Source of the DNA: Rhodamnia argentea
Taxonomy: Eukaryota > Streptophyta > Magnoliopsida > Myrtales > Myrtaceae
DNA: 64,000 nucleotides
Direction: 5' to 3'
Assembly: GCF_020921035.1 (NCBI RefSeq)
Contig: NC_063152.1
Location: 23,138,887-23,202,886 of the forward strand
This document shows, in pieces, positions 16,203 through 27,372 of this stretch. The notes under the pieces were generated by a model. That model ran no database searches. It saw only the letters and a list, made by a program, of their open reading frames with translations, and was not told where the DNA came from. The first letter of the stretch is position 1; the number at the start of each line of letters is the position of its first letter. A program made the translations under genes and the position numbers.

Positions 16203-19200
16203 ATGGCTGCGACCAGCCTCCCGAACAGGACCGGCGCTTGTTACTTCGAAACTGTAGACAACAGCCATGATATCTGGCGAGAACCGGGGGCCCCTCGGCT
16301 GTCCGTCTCGGTGTTCCTCAAACAAGTCGGGCTCACCATCTTCGTGTCAAACGCCCTCTTCCTCGCCCTTCGGCCGCTTCGCCAACCTCGGATCATCTCC
16401 GACATTCTCGTGAGTTTCGGGCCGTGATTAAATTCGAAAATGTTTGTTCTTATGATTGTGAATCCAATCTCATCTCGTTACTGTCATGTAGTGTGGTGTG
16501 CTGTTAGGTACGTCTGGGTTCTCGCATAGCCCCTACTTTCATAAGATCTTTCCCGAGAGGAGTTACGTGAAGGTCGAGACGGTCGGGTATCTCGGCCTCA
16601 TGTACCATCTGTTCCTAGTCGGGCTGAGGTTCGACCCAGCCGCGTTGGTGTTGATCGGGAAGAAGGCTACCTCAATCGCCCTGGCGGCCTTCTTCCTCCC
16701 CGGGATCGTCGGGATAAGCACCTTCTACATAGTGACCAGCTCCAGCGGTTCCAGCGACGCCAACAGGCTCGGCGGCATGTTCTGGGTGATAGCCCTGACC
16801 TTCACGGGGTCGCCCGTCCTTGCGGAGGTCCTCGCAAGCATCAAGCTCCTCCACAGCGACATCGGGAGGACAGCGACGGCCGCGGCCGTGGTCAGCGACG
16901 TCTGCGCCTGGGCCCTCGTCATACTGGTGATACCCATGAGCCTGGAGGGCAGAAGCTTCTACTACCCACTCCTCACGACCGCCGGGTTCGTGTCGGTGTG
17001 CCTCTTTGGAGTCCGCCCAGCCCTCGCGTGGGCGATCAGGAAGACTTCCGGGGAGGGAAACTACAGCGACGGCTACGTGGTGGTGATCCTGATGGGGGTG
17101 TCGGCATTCGGGATGATCACGGACGTGATCGGAACGCACTCGATGGTCGGCGCGTTCGTGTTCGGATTGATCATGCCGAACGGGGAGCTGGGATCGAGGC
17201 TGGTGCTGAAGATGGAGGAGTGCGTGGACGGGATCTTGTTGCCTTTCTTCTACGTGCTGTGCGGGGTCCGGGTGAATCTGTGGGAGATCAGAGGAGTGGG
17301 GAGCTGGGCGCTGACCGTGTTCGTGATCTGTCTGGGTTGGATGGCGAAGGTCCTGAGCACGCTCGGCATCTCCACGTTCTTCAACATCCAACCTCGGGAA
17401 GGCGTTGTCCTAGGATTGCTCATGAACTGCAAGAGCCTCCTAGGTTTGGCTCTGCTTGACGTGGCTTGGGACAAAGGGGTACGACCCTTCTCATGTTCTT
17501 TTTTTTTTTTTTCCATATTTTCAACCCACTTTTTGATTTCCGACCAAAAACAAAAACCCATTTTTTGATTGGAAAAATGGAATCGAGTCTATTTCGACAA
17601 GAGAAAAAAAAATTATTTGGTCCGAAAATCATGTGAACCAAGTCTATTTCGACGATAATCACGTAATAATCGTGTAGACATTATCAGTTCATATATTATG
17701 TACACTAAGTAAAACTTCCCTCTCATCGAATAGTAATGAAAATTATTTTCCGTGAAACTTGAATCACCTTTTTGGTAGCGTTGGATTGCGTTTGTCGATA
17801 TGTGCTTAGGACCCGATGGCGCGTTTTTAGGCTAATTAAGCCTTGACTGCATGACACAAAATGTTCATTACATTTTTCAATAAAGTATTTCATACTACAC
17901 CTATTAAAGGATTTGAAATTTGATTGAATTTTGTAAAACGACAATTTAGGTTTCTGGTGCAAACTTTTCCTACTTTTTCTTTAGTTTCAATTACTGTAGC
18001 ACATTTGACCAAATAAAAAAAATTATTGTAGCACTAAAATACTATGTACCATGCTCATGAGAAACTCTACTTGCGTGTGATCACTTGTGATTCAGGCCTT
18101 GACGGTCCAGCAATACTCGATCATGGTGCTGGCTTTCTTGATCATGACGGCATCGGTGGCTCCGCTCATCGACCTGGTCTATGGCCCGACCAAGAGGTTC
18201 ATGAACTACAAGATCCGATCGGTCCAGGCGACCGGATCAGACACCGATTTCCGCGTCCTCTCGTGCATCTACTCGACGCGCCACATCGCGCCCATCATCA
18301 ACCTCCTTGAGATCTCCACGGGCAACATGCACTCGCGCCTCGCCGTGTTTGGGCTCCACCTGGTCGAGGTGACGGGATGCACCTCCGCGATGCTCATCGT
18401 CCACGATCCGCACCGGCCCACCCGGGTCAACCTGCACGACCAGGCCCAGTCCGATCACATCATGAAGTCCCTGGAGGACTTCGAGTACCAGAACCGGTCC
18501 GCGTCGGTCCAGCTCCTGACCATCCTGTCGCCCTACGAGAGCATGTGCGAAGATGTGTGTGGCATGGCCGAGGACAAGCGCGTCTCCCTCATCATCCTCC
18601 CGTTCCACCGCCGGTCCATGACCTCCGGGGCCATGGAGGATGCAGAGCCCGCATTCCGGCCTGTCAACCAGAGCGTGCTCGAGAACGCGCCCTGCTCAGT
18701 GGCCCTCCTTGTAGACCGCGGGCTTGCGGCAGGGACGATGCGGCGGACGGATTCGAACCGCGCCATGGCCTGCCGGGCCGTCATGCTCTTTGTTGGGGGC
18801 CACGACGACCGCGAGGCCCTCGCCTACGCATGGCGGATGGCAGGCCACCGCTCCATCAACCTCACGGTGGTGAGGTTCCTCCCCGGCAGCAACGTTGTCA
18901 ACATCGACCCCATGGAGCTCCAAGAGCGGCAAGGCATCCTGACAATCGTTTCCAACGTCGAGAGGCAGGGGCGGCTCGACGACGTCTACATCACCGAGTT
19001 CCGCCGGAAGAACTCGGGCAACGATTCGATAACCTACCGCGAGGTGACGGTGAACAACGGGGACGAGACGGTGGCGGCGATAAGGGAAATGGACCGCGAG
19101 TTCGATCTGTACATCGTCGGGCGGAGCGAGCGGTCCATATCGCCCCTCACGTTCGGGTTGGCGGAGTGGAGCGAGTACCCGGAGCTCGGGGCCATCGGCG

Positions 19201-19331
19201 ACGTACTCGTCTCTTCGAATTTTAGCATGCACGCCTCGGTTCTCGTGGTGCAACAATATGATCCGAAGTCCACGGCGGCGGATGAAGATGGGATCGGGAT
19301 CTTAGATAGCTTGGCGTATTTCAAGAAGTAG
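16203..19331 (+). CDS. Cation/H+ antiporter, CHX15-like, complete
   Basis: This is a CPA2-family monovalent cation/proton exchanger of plant endomembranes or plasma membrane. Three exons join in frame: 16203-16409, 16492-17478 and 18096-19331, giving 69 + 329 + 411 = 809 residues, a normal CHX length of about 800. Exon 1 begins MAATSLPNRTG and reaches the first membrane segments. Exon 2 holds most of the hydrophobic domain, including GLMYHLFLVGLRFD and the conserved membrane Asp in AAAVVSDVCAW. Exon 3 starts with the last helices (LTVQQYSIMVLAFLIM) and continues into the long hydrophilic C-terminus with ARLAVFGLHLVE-like and DKRVSLIILPFH motifs. The C-terminal motifs look closest to AtCHX15 among those I know. 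All introns are GT-AG. The coding DNA is much more GC-rich than its surroundings. Confidence 0.93.
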
Positions 19332-20570
19332 GAACTGCACAAACCTTGAATCACGAAGTAGTACTTTCAGGGCAAACGGTATTCTTCATTTCTTCTTTTT
19401 TTTTTTTTTAGTTGGAATTTCTTTCACGTAATTATGGTTTAGGAATAGCTATTGTTTTATTTCTACATCATTTCGGGGCATTACGCTCTCCCAGCCGACA
19501 GAATTTTGTTAACGAGTGTCCCCGAGTACGCGGGTTAAGCAGCCGATTAGAGACGTTCCGCAATTTTCAATGCACCAGATACTGTTCGCATGACATGCGA
19601 AATCAATATTCCAGGAGATCGTACGTTTGATTGTTAAGCATGCTTAACAAATATCTTGAGAGCACTTATTAAGTTAAGAAATCACGCTGTGGTCTGACTT
19701 ATTTTAGAATAATATGAGAACGAATTTTATGTCAGGAAATTCTAATTATCATTCTATCCATTGATTCACCGTAATACTGATTCGGACATTTATTGAGGTT
19801 ACAAACACATGTAATATGTTCGTTTCATTATATAGATGTAAATGCGAGACAAGAATCCACTATGTCACCATGTTGTCAACGTGTGGGGACGAGAAGCCAT
19901 TGAACCGAAGGCTTAAAACATGAAAATTATTCTCAGGAATCAAGAAATTCTCTTCCAATCATTAAATACTGTCCTAATGACTACTTAAATATCTTATGGA
20001 ACAATTATCAAACATGTTTAATCAAAAGAATTATTTATTTTCCCTTTGAAATAAACGAGTTCGAACTAAAAGCTTTCTTTCTATTAACCGTGTAACAAGC
20101 TTCTCCATGTACTTTCATATAGAAATCCATGTTCCAGATCAAAAATATATTCCAAAGAGTTCGGAAAACTTAAAATCTTAATTTGGGAGATCGAAACTTT
20201 CGTTATTAGGAAGTATTTCAAACACTTGTTAGGATAAACCTTACTATAAATATACCACAAGCTTTTCTATACGTTTTCTCAACTCGCAGATATTGAAGTT
20301 TGTGCTTAAATTGTGACTAATCATTTTTTTTTTGCCACTCAATTATTTTTGTGGTTTCAGAATTTACTTGGAATTCTTTTTGACAGTGCACGGCGGTTAT
20401 AATTTAAATAAGTTTCACTCTATTTTTTCTTGAGTTTAATAAGTTATCGCACTACGCAAGTTGTGGCTAAAATGCACGTGTGAGTTGCGGTACAAAAAAA
20501 AAGGCTCATATAGAAAAATTAGTGTGATTTGAAACCGTCAATAACTCATCGGTTTAAATTTTTCAGTAAA
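19332..20570. other. Intergenic stretch after CHX
   Basis: AT-rich with no supported gene or transposon ends. A T-run is at 19395-19410. Confidence 0.45.
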
Positions 20571-20574
20571 GTCG

Positions 20575-21180
20575 GGTCGACGGTAGACACATATCCCTTA
20601 TTAGGGAGCAGGATTACTGATAATAAGTCTGTAAATATGGTGCCGCCTCCTCATAATTGTTGCTTTGGATTAGACATAATCACCTACGTAAGACAACCGA
20701 CATACTCGGCCCGAGGGTATTCTCTCTGCAGCTGTGGCCATTGCGCGAAAAAACTGATCAGCTACCCTAAATTTGTAGAGAAGCAATCCAGTTAGGGACA
20801 GCCTTTTCACTCTGGCTACGCTCTCCATGTAAAATAGATGATCCACCCCAGGGCATTAGTTCCCCAGCCGCCTACAAATGAGCTCAATCTGCATTCCTAT
20901 TCCATAAACGAGAAGGTCTCGGCAGTGTGACCCCCCTACAAAAGTCGGTGCATAGACATAGTATAACCACGGTATTTTCATCACAGAGAATGCAATCCAC
21001 AGAGCTTACAAGTGAGCCATTTACTGGCTAACCGGAGCCTAAAACAATGAGGGTACTATAGGTTCCTCGAGATTTCCCATGGAGCGGTTTTCCACTCCGG
21101 CGTACATGAAAGCGGATCAATATCAGAAGAAGAAGAAGAGCAGTAACAGCAGCTACAACACAGCCGAGAGCCATATCCGA
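20575..21180 (-). pseudogene. ALG14 fragments, displaced and joined
   Basis: Position 20870-20650 matches the last ALG14 exon of the 51-kb copy: the start (IFYMES-like), VKRLSLTGLLLYKFRVADQFF, then a frame change before the YPRAEYVGCLM part. At 20880-20935 the start of the GHTAEM exon is fused to sequence that in the other copy lies upstream of a different exon, so most of that exon is deleted. Position 21075-20980 matches the first exon (hydrophobic segment, HG-SQ-SYSTLIVLGS). The exon pieces are out of natural spacing, so no protein can be made. Confidence 0.8.
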
Positions 21181-21434
21181 TGTGCGTCGTATATGAAATT
21201 TCGGCGGATTGTTTCGTGCATAAGCGAGGTGCCAGAGGCTGACGAGAGTAGGGATATATAGCTATTCCTTCTTTGAAGTGCCTCCCTTTCCTGATAGAAC
21301 TGCTACCTTGTGCTTGCTTACTAGACTGGCCGGACTGCCTCCACCATAACCGGTACTGGTGCCGCTGCCTATGTTGCTGATACTAAGCTCAAGCTGGGAT
21401 CTGCGATTCTCAGTATTTTCTATCGCTTCAAAAG

Positions 21435-21668
21435 CTACACGATCCGCGTCATATTAACAGGGGTTTCTGGAATAATTTCATCCTCAGCGTCATCCTCAAG
21501 CTTTCCACAATAAAACACCTTCCAAAGCGGGCTGAACTCATGTGCTTCCACTTTAAGCCGGTGCCGGAAGCCTACTTCCTCACCTGATTCAAACTCGTCT
21601 CCATCCAAGGGGGATTTCAGCGCTTGGCCGGTGGTGTACAGTTTCTTCTTCTTCTTCTCCTCCTCCAA
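21435..21668 (-). CDS. Unrecognised 77-codon ORF
   Basis: The product would start MEEEKKKKKLYTTG and carry alternating acidic and basic stretches, including EDDAEDEIIPETP near the end. It looks less random than neighbouring ORFs but I know no family for it. It has no counterpart that I can find in the 49-kb block. It could be an exon of a longer gene or chance. Confidence 0.2.
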   Translation of the reverse strand: MEEEKKKKKLYTTGQALKSPLDGDEFESGEEVGFRHRLKVEAHEFSPLWKVFYCGKLEDDAEDEIIPETPVNMTRIV

Positions 21669-22085
21669 TTTCTTGATCGAGTTTCAACCCAAGTCGGAGC
21701 TACACAGTCTTCACAAAACTGCTGCAACAAATTCTGATGTTCAGTAGCGTGTCCGTCGAACTAGAAAGGAATCGGATTGCCCATCGAAAACCCATTTTCT
21801 GAAGACATCGTCCGTTGATAAACGTCAAGTAAAAAAGCAATCTTTAAGGATGAACTTGCCTGCCCACTTCAGGTGAAACTGAAATCGCCCATTAGAGAAA
21901 GGAAAGGAAGGAGTAAAACTTGTTCTCGAGAAAAGATTATTTTCCAAAAAATAAAAATAAAAATAGAAAAAATATCTGGCCGTTAACGGATACCGATAAC
22001 GCGTATATACCGATGACGTCACAACGCGTCTTGCACCTGACGTAACCAGTTCTTCAAGAGCTCTTCTCCCTCCTCCTCCTTCATA

Positions 22086-22107
22086 TCTCTCTCTCTCTCT
22101 CTCTCTC
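22086..22107. repeat. (CT)n run upstream of MADS copy 1
   Basis: Eleven CT units lie about 115 bases before the MADS start codon. The 49-kb copy has a longer run in the same place. Confidence 0.9.
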
Positions 22108-22222
22108 AAAGAAACGAAAAAACCAGATCTGTTTGTTGTCTGGGGGACTTGCCAGAGAAAGAAAGAAGCGAAAAAGTGAAGAACAGAGAGTCGAGAGAGC
22201 ATCCCATCGCCCGTTACCCACG

Positions 22223-22807
22223 ATGGAGGAGGCAAAGAGAGCGCCCAAGCGCCGGCGGGTCGAGTGCAGGCTCATCGAGAAGGAGAGCGCGCGCGAGGTC
22301 ACTTTCTCCAAGCGCCACCAGGGCCTCTTCCGCAAGGCGGCCGAGCTCTCCCTCCTCTGCGGCGCGGACGTCGCCGTCATCACCTACTCGCCCCACGGCA
22401 ACCCCTTCGCCTTCGCCCACCCGTCCACCCCGGACGCCCTCGTCGACCGCTACCTCTCGGGCGACGTGACCAGAGACGACGCCGCCGCCGTCGGAGCAGC
22501 CGCTGCCCACAGGAAGCGGTACGAGGATTCCGTCGCGAAGCTCGAGGAGGCCAAGAGAGAGGCGGCGAGGACGGCGGCCGAGGCCGGGAAGCGCAAGTGG
22601 TGGCTGGACGAGGCGGTCGTGGACGGCATGGAGGAGGAGGAGCTGGAGCATTACGTGGCGTCGCTGGAGGCTTTGCAGAAGTTGATCGCCGATAGAGTCG
22701 GAGAATGCGGTGATTCGGGTTTCTACACCCGATTGCTGGCGACGGACATGGACATAAGCATGGACATGGATGCTGCCCTTCTGGCTGAACTGCAATATTA
22801 TTGCTAA
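22223..22807 (+). CDS. Type I (M-alpha) MADS-box protein, copy 1
   Basis: Intronless, 194 residues, a DNA-binding transcription factor of the AGL61/AGL62-like type I group, which acts mainly in female gametophyte and endosperm. The MADS domain spans about residues 8-66 with TFSKRHQGLFRKAAELSLLCGAD and AVITYSPHGNPFAFAHPS. It is followed by a short charged region with a coiled-coil-like KLEEAKREAARTAAEAGKRK segment, then an acidic, Met/Asp-rich tail ending LAELQYYC. The first ATG of the longer frame (22133) lies in the leader. 22223 is chosen because it places MEEAKRAPKRRR directly before the MADS domain and matches the other copy. The leader, coding region and 3' flank are nearly identical to 49292-49882. 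Confidence 0.92.
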   Translation: MEEAKRAPKRRRVECRLIEKESAREVTFSKRHQGLFRKAAELSLLCGADVAVITYSPHGNPFAFAHPSTPDALVDRYLSGDVTRDDAAAVGAAAAHRKRYEDSVAKLEEAKREAARTAAEAGKRKWWLDEAVVDGMEEEELEHYVASLEALQKLIADRVGECGDSGFYTRLLATDMDISMDMDAALLAELQYYC

Positions 22808-23450
22808 TATGGGTCAAAATCCGCTTTCTTAGTTGAACATAATTAGGGATTTTATCAATTCCTCTTGTTAATTTCTTCTTCTGTTCGGTTTTGCAAGCCT
22901 TATTGGCTTTAAACTTAGGGTTTTAAGTTTTGGGAGACGAGGCATGATGGCGAAGTAAAATTCATGCTGAATAATATTCTTGTATTTCCTATTAATAAAG
23001 ATGAATAGACCGAGTTCGTTTTCATTCTTTCTTTTCGCTAGATAATCTTTCGTGATCTTTTATTGTTTGCGAAGTTATTAGTATTAAATTAAGCTAAAAT
23101 TACTGTTTATGAAACATAGATTATACGTACATAATTTTCTTCATGTTTATGTCCTATATATGCGATGGCATTAGGAGTACAATCGAAATTGCGAAAAGTA
23201 ATTTTCTCAATTTATATTGGTTAAAAATTGATTTTTTAAGGAAAAAAAATGTGATAAGAATGAAGGGTGGGATCACAAAGATCGGATTTTGGGTCAGATC
23301 CGAACAAATGCTACCCAACCACCAATGTTCACCATATCGACAAAACATATCGAAAATTATGTACTTCAGCATTTACACTACTCGGATAATTACCATATCC
23401 TCTTCCGAGGACAATACTCGAGCCAAGCCGAATACGTCCTCTTGGAAGAT
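22808..23450. other. 3' flank of MADS copy 1, part of the duplicated block
   Basis: Matches the DNA after the 49-kb MADS gene up to about 50915, apart from an insertion of about 310 bases present only in the other block (about 50316-50630). No gene. Confidence 0.7.
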
Positions 23451-23469
23451 CCACTTCTGGTCTGAGTTG

Positions 23470-23859
23470 GCCCCCAGCTAGTCGGTATTCTGGTCCGTTA
23501 TAAACCGATCCCTGAGCGATCGTCCGACCCGATAGACATTCGAGACAGATAGAGAAAATGCTGCATCACTTGCTATGGTCATTCTGATGGCCATTGCTTT
23601 ATTTACCCCCCGAGAGACAGAGAGCACGCTAGAATGGATGCGCTCACAGAAATGCAGCAGATCAAGGTCGATAGCCCCTACACAGGCGAAGATTTCTCCG
23701 GCCTTGATACGGCAATGCCGAATGGGCCTTATGAGAAGGGGAGGGGCGTGGTCGTCAGAGATCATGGAACGGAGGAACGGGCCGATTTGGATGAAAATGA
23801 TGAGCAATCTTTGCTTCCAGGCAGCGAACTTTCACGAACGTATAAGGGGGAAGACATTA
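23470..23859. other. Insertion between 19-bp direct repeats, with an unrecognised ORF
   Basis: The 19-mer CCACTTCTGGTCTGAGTTG occurs at 23451-23469 and 23860-23878. In the 51-kb block it occurs once, inside ALG14 exon 4. The DNA between the repeats has no relative there. It contains an 81-codon plus-strand ORF (23634-23879) starting MDALTEMQQIKVD, acidic, no known family. Confidence 0.55.
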
Positions 23860-24020
23860 CCACTTCTGGTCTGAGTTGAATCATGAGGTGTGTATATAGT
23901 GCATGAGCAGTGGCAATAGAAGTCCAAACAGAAGATCTATTTGAAGTAATGAAAACTCTTTACCACAAGTTTGACTCAAAAGCAAGCAAAGGGTCTATAA
24001 CAGGACTTCGGTTGCAACGT
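23860..24020 (-). pseudogene. ALG14 exon 4 fragment and intron remnant
   Basis: Position 23940-23855 on the minus strand matches the second half of the IYRSREVGQSY exon of the 51-kb copy, with added TG-repeat bases and lost frame. Position 23960-24020 matches DNA near 52980-53020. Much of the intron between is deleted. Confidence 0.7.
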
Positions 24021-25200
24021 ACAGTCACAATTCTACATTCCATAATGAGATTTTTTAGGATCTAAGAAGACTTGGATGAATACCCAGGTCGCGGATCCAC
24101 AGGTTGCTCCTCCAATCTTCGAAAATTCCATCCCCTGTTTCTCTGTTTCATCACAAGTTCAAAGTGGTGCGCAACAGCAATCAAACCAGGAGGTCGTTTC
24201 GTAGCCTCTCTCTTAGCACCTCCCCAGATCAGGCAAAGCACTTTCATTCACCGATCATCGTCTATGGGGGGTTTGAACCGACAACAGGATCGGTCTCGAT
24301 GTCGATCGAACTCGCCGTTGGTGTCGATCAATGCTCAATTAGAGCTTCGGGATTTTGGTGATCCTATGTATGATGGAATTACAATTTGCGAAGCAACGTT
24401 GTGTTCATAATCTACTGTAAAATAATTCTAGACATGAGGTTGTTTTGTAACCATATGTATCGTCTTTATTCCTTTAGTATCGTAATTATCTCCGACATAT
24501 GGCTTAATTCGATAACCATCGTCCAGCACATCCACTTGACTCCTAGTCTGGGGAGAGAATCTCGGATGAGGTTGGATCTTCTTCGAGAAAATCACTAATT
24601 GCACATTTTAATTTAGTCGATTTAGTCATAAATCTTTTAACGATTTACCAATGTAGTCCTTTAGACTAATTTTTGCTGGAAATTTATAATGTAGACATCG
24701 GTTGTCCTAGGTAGCATGACGGACGCTGATACTTTTTATACAATGAGATCGTGAAAAAAATAAATACCTGTAACTTTTATACAACACTCACTTTGGTATA
24801 ATAAATTTTTTACTCGAGTGTCGTTAGTTCGGAAAAACATTCACTTGCATCTTTTTTTTTTTTTTTTTTCGGGATCAAGAGCATTCAACTACTACAAAAG
24901 GAACAAAAACAGAAAGGAGTTTGGAGAATGGAATTAGGACAGACTCCTACCAATCGCGAATTCAATGATTTCTAAATCGAGAAACGAATGTTTACTTTTT
25001 CGTTAAGGTAACGGGGTTGAAACTTAAAGCTTTATTTCCTTTAAACATTTAATAAGTGTCTCGAAAGATTCATGTTCTAAATCGAGAATATATCTCAAAG
25101 GAATCTTAGATACATGCGCGATCACAATTCGGGAAATTGAAACTTTCCTTATTGGGAAATATTTGGGACACTTTATGAGGACAAAACCTGGCTACGAGTA
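24021..25200. other. Intergenic stretch
   Basis: No supported gene. Position 24600-24780 resembles the repeat family of 6962-7547. A 20-base T-run at about 24852 followed by non-coding DNA looks like the tail of a minus-oriented retroposon, but I could not find its target duplication. Confidence 0.4.
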
Positions 25201-25273
25201 ATCCGTGAGCTCTCTTGTTCCTTTTCTAAGCTCCTGCGCTTTCAATCTCAACTATACTGTCTCACTCGAGGCC

Positions 25274-25678
25274 ATGGCGGAGGCAAAGAGGCAAACCCTA
25301 GGCCGCTCGTCGAACCGAGTGCAAGCTCATCGAGGACAAAGCCCCGCGCGAGATCACATTCTCCGAGCGTCACTGGGGCATGTTCCGGAAGGTGAGCGAG
25401 CTCGCCATCCTGTGCGGCCACCCCATCCGCCACCGCAGCTGCAGCCCGCGCTCTCGACAAGTGCAAGAAGAAGTACCAAGATGCGGCGTCGAAGCTGGAA
25501 GAGGGACGCGGTCAATGGCGGAAAGAGAGGAGGAGGTGCTGGGAATTGTTGCGACCACATGTGGTGGGGATGGGGATGCTGATGACGGCGTGGGAGCGGA
25601 AGAGTCAAGAGCGTTATGCAGCTTCCCTGGAGAATTTGATGAAGAAGGTCGCTGATAAGATAGACACCAGTATGTAAA
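25274..25678 (+). pseudogene. Type I MADS pseudogene, frameshifted
   Basis: It starts with ATGGCGGAGGCAAAGAGG, like the intact copies. After about 12 codons the frame shifts, so the MADS core (CKLIEDKAPREITFSERHWGMFRKVSELAILCG) is only readable in another frame, with Lys-to-Glu and other changes. The YSPHG part and middle are shortened. The end reads KKVADKIDTSM and stops at about 25677. Confidence 0.85.
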
Positions 25679-26029
25679 TTATGACTCAGCGTTCCTTTTT
25701 CGATCACTTAATTTGTTTGTAGAGGATTATGCACAAAGTATTGCCTCATAAAAACAGTAATTTCACCTGCTAATTTGTAGTTTTTTTCTCACGTAATTTA
25801 TATGCATGGAACGACTCGAAGTCGAAACTTTAGTTTAATACTAAATAGTTATGAACAATAGAAGATCATGAGGGATTATATGAACGATAGAAATTTCGAA
25901 AACGAACTTAATCTATTCATCTTTGTCAACGGGAAATACAAGAAGATTGGCGGTCCTCTCCATACATAGCAAGTCAGGTTCACCCAACATTCTCTCCTAA
26001 ACGTGGGGGCTAAATCTTTGGTAGACGAG

Positions 26030-26450
26030 GCATGATGGCGATGTGGAAATCATGTCACGCCGGCCGAGGCCGGGAAGCGGAAGTGGTGGCTAGATGAGGC
26101 AGTCAGGAACGGCATGGAGGAGGAGGAGGAACTAGAGCATTATGCGGCGTTGCCGGAGGCTCTGAGGAAGTTGGTCGCCGCTGCCGATAGAGTCGGAGAG
26201 TGCGGTGATTTGGGTTTCTACACCCGATTGCTAGCGACGGACATGGACATAAGTAAGCATGGGCATGGCTGCTACGTTTCTCGCTGAACTGCAATATTCT
26301 TGTTAATGGGTCTGGACGGAATCGTCTTTATTAGTTGAACATAATTAGGGATTTTATCAAATTCCTTTTGTTAATTTCTTCTTCTGTTCAGTTTTTGGGA
26401 GACGAGGCATGATGGCGAAGTGGAAATCATGTTGAGATTATTCTTTGTAT
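26030..26450 (+). pseudogene. C-terminal fragment of a type I MADS gene with its 3' flank
   Basis: From about 26045 the frame reads AEAGKRKWWLDEAV, GMEEEEELEHYAA, RVGECGDLGFYTRLLATDMDI, as in the C-terminal half of the intact copies. The MADS domain is missing and the tail is frameshifted after DMDI. The following 150 bases match the 3' flank of the intact genes. The DNA just before (25990-26040) looks like the 3' flank of yet another copy, so at least one unequal exchange took place here. Confidence 0.85.
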
Positions 26451-26719
26451 CTTCAGTTGACAAAGATGAATCTATCATATTCGTTTCAGTTCTTTCCTTC
26501 GTTAGTTAGACTAATCTCTCGTGATCTTTTGTTAAACCATTTAACGGAGACATTTCAAACCTCCGTTGTCACACAGTGTAACAAGTCAATCAAAAGTATG
26601 TAATTCTAAAATTTAAGTGCCATATAAGATCAGATGTAATTAGTCATTTCATCGCATCAGTATTTATAACTGACACTTAAAACACTTTGAAAGTTTCCCA
26701 CCGAGAAAAAAAAAGGAAA

Positions 26720-27372
26720 AAAGTCACCAAAAATCCTAAACTATATATATATTTCTTTTTTTTTTTGTAAGGTAAGTATGTATTGATCTTTCAAAAGCTA
26801 GATACAAAAATACAGAGCACAAAAGCCATGAATTCAACATGGCACATAGGATGCCAAGGAGAGTTCAACGGTGAACTGGTCACAAAATACACCAAGAGAA
26901 GGGGAAGAGCCCAACAGGCTAACAAGCTAGCAGAGGAACAGAAAGCCAAACAAGCGGCCAAACTAGAATAGTAACCAACCAACTATATATATATATTGTG
27001 ACACATTTAACCTAAACTTTTCTTTATGTCACAAAAAACCTTAAACTTTTATCCATGTAACATATTTACCTCAAACTTATACTAGTGTGACACATTTATG
27101 CCATTTTTTTTTTGTGACACTAAAAATCTTAAACTTTTATCAATGTGACAAATTAACCTCAAAATTTAAGGTAAATGTGTCACAAGCCTATAAGTTTGGG
27201 GTTTTTTATGTCATAAAAAGATAATTTGGGGTAAATGGATCATATTGATATAAGTTTGAGATTTTTTGTGTCATAAAAAAGTATTTGAGATGAATATGTC
27301 ACACGGGTACAAGTTTAGAATTTTTGATGTCACAAGAAAAAATTTAGGGTAAATGTGTCGCAATTAGCATGT
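26720..27372. repeat. Foldback-type repeat with subterminal tandem units
   Basis: The left half has repeated phrases (GTGACACATTTA, CTTAAACTTTTA, TGTCACAAAAA) at roughly 70-base spacing. The right half carries their inverses (TAAATGTGTCAC, TAAGTTT, TTTTTTATGTCA). The two halves could pair as long imperfect arms. No coding capacity. A retroposon (26753-26981) interrupts its left arm. A relative lies at 14290-14620. Confidence 0.6.
26753..26981 (-). mobile_element. 5'-truncated LINE 3' end
   Basis: On the minus strand the insert ends in a poly-A tail preceded by GAAAGATCAATACATACTTACC-like sequence, typical of plant LINE 3' ends. The flanks are 13-bp repeats ACTATATATATAT (26740-26752 and 26982-26994). 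They are low-complexity but match exactly. A partial ORF is present but no reverse transcriptase motif, so only the 3' end is here. Confidence 0.65.

Noticed and set aside
16672-17391. 239-codon minus-strand ORF
   Set aside because: It lies opposite CHX exon 2 and is His/Asp/Arg-rich, the typical shadow of a GC-rich gene.
18377-19225. 282-codon plus-strand ORF
   Set aside because: Out-of-frame shadow of CHX exon 3, Arg/Pro/His-rich with no motif.
22214-22795. 193-codon minus-strand ORF over MADS copy 1
   Set aside because: Antisense of the MADS gene; no family motif, and a parallel shadow exists over copy 2.
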